Below, piece after piece: positions 63,612-64,000 of a DNA stretch of 64,000 bases; positions within the stretch are counted from its first letter, which is position 1; every line of letters begins with the position of its first letter. Both the position numbers and the translations under genes were made by a program. This DNA comes from Pararoseomonas sp. SCSIO 73927 (GTDB taxonomy: Bacteria; Pseudomonadota; Alphaproteobacteria; Acetobacterales; Acetobacteraceae). The stretch spans positions 3,938,001-4,002,000 of the forward strand of contig NZ_CP146232.1 in the NCBI RefSeq assembly GCF_037040815.1. The letters are read 5' to 3'. The notes beneath the pieces were generated by a model. It saw only the letters and a program-made list of their open reading frames with translations, searched no databases and was not told the DNA's origin.

Positions 63612-64000
63612 ATGAGCGCCGCGACACAGCCCGTCATCACCGCCGGGGGCACCGCCCCGCCCGCGCCCGTCCATGTCGGGATCATCATGGACGGCAACGG
63701 GCGCTGGGCCGCGGCCCGGGGCGTGCCGCGCGCCCTCGGCCACAAGGCCGGGGCGGAGGCGACGCGCCGCGCGGTGGAGGCGGCGGGCCAGCAGGGCGTC
63801 TCCTGGCTCACCCTCTTCGCCTTCAGCAGCGAGAACTGGCGCCGCCCGGCCGACGAGGTGCGGGACCTGACGGGGCTGATGCGCCACTACCTCCGCCACG
63901 AGGTGCGCCAGCTCGTCGAGAACGGGGTCCGGCTGCGCATCATCGGTGACCGCGCCGCCTTCGGGCCGGGGATGATGGCCGAGATCGAGCGGGCCGAGGC
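63612..64000 (+). CDS. uppS: Isoprenyl transferase, undecaprenyl diphosphate synthase (runs off the window)
   Basis: Cis-prenyltransferase that builds the lipid carrier for peptidoglycan and LPS synthesis. The 129 visible residues contain the catalytic Asp in GIIMDGNGRWAAARG, HKAGAEATRRAVEAA and LTLFAFSSENWRRP. The first 20 residues are a flexible Ala/Pro-rich arm. The start at 63612 is preceded by CCACCTCC, no good ribosome site; translation is probably coupled to frr, 13 bases upstream. The C-terminal half lies beyond base 64000. Confidence 0.95.
   Translation, partial: MSAATQPVITAGGTAPPAPVHVGIIMDGNGRWAAARGVPRALGHKAGAEATRRAVEAAGQQGVSWLTLFAFSSENWRRPADEVRDLTGLMRHYLRHEVRQLVENGVRLRIIGDRAAFGPGMMAEIERAE

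Overview
The window is a contiguous stretch of chromosome from a high-GC (about 70 percent) alphaproteobacterium. The likely family is Acetobacteraceae, in the Roseomonas and relatives group. That placement is inferred from base composition, the protein sequences, the nuoA-N / birA / rnj / DUF1467 / proS / lolCE / lolD / dnaE gene order, and the rpsB-tsf-pyrH-frr-uppS block. Genes are packed tightly, often with 4-base stop/start overlaps. I see no insertion sequence, prophage or CRISPR array.

Layout. 1-1.6 kb: the 5' end of NADP-dependent isocitrate dehydrogenase, a small Cys-motif protein and a cytochrome b561. 1.6-9.8 kb: a catabolic island for 2-aminobenzoate (anthranilate) or a close aromatic acid through CoA thioesters. 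It has a leftward operon (SDR, MarR regulator, enoyl-CoA hydratase, acyl-CoA dehydrogenase, aryl-CoA ligase, thioesterase, RidA) divergent from a FAD-monooxygenase/Old-Yellow-Enzyme fusion. Two copies of a 12-bp dyad lie in the shared promoter region. 9.8-11.3 kb: two DUF2382 stress proteins behind a GCAAC-N16-CGTT site resembling an EcfG general-stress promoter. 11.3-24.4 kb: housekeeping and assorted genes (lpxB, a GOLPH3-like GPP34 protein, hisI, a Zur-type Fur regulator, an aldo/keto reductase, a nucleotide-transporter-like MFS protein, the coupled Nudix-AlaX-sseA-metC operon, a DMT exporter, a ParA-like ATPase, an SMI1/KNR4 protein, and the NAD(P)HX repair enzyme).

24.4-33.1 kb: tRNA-Leu, then tig-clpP-clpX-lon (protein folding and quality control), tRNA-Val, two lipoproteins (CsgG-like and Sel1-repeat) and tRNA-Asp. 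The trigger factor carries an insertion of about 155 residues inside its FKBP domain. 33.2-50.4 kb: the complete 14-gene complex I operon, with birA and ribonuclease J at its end. 50.4-58.4 kb: a small Arg/His-rich exported protein, a DUF1467 membrane protein, proS, the lipoprotein-releasing ABC transporter, clpS and dnaE. 58.4-64 kb: a nitroreductase, a TerB-like protein, then rpsB-tsf-pyrH-frr-uppS. Strong RNA hairpins sit in front of rpsB and between tsf and pyrH. The last gene runs off the window.

The observations I rate highest are the domain insertion in trigger factor, the structured rpsB leader, the paired operator-like dyads in the aromatic acid island, and an AT-richer, terminator-ended intergenic stretch upstream of proS that could encode a small RNA.
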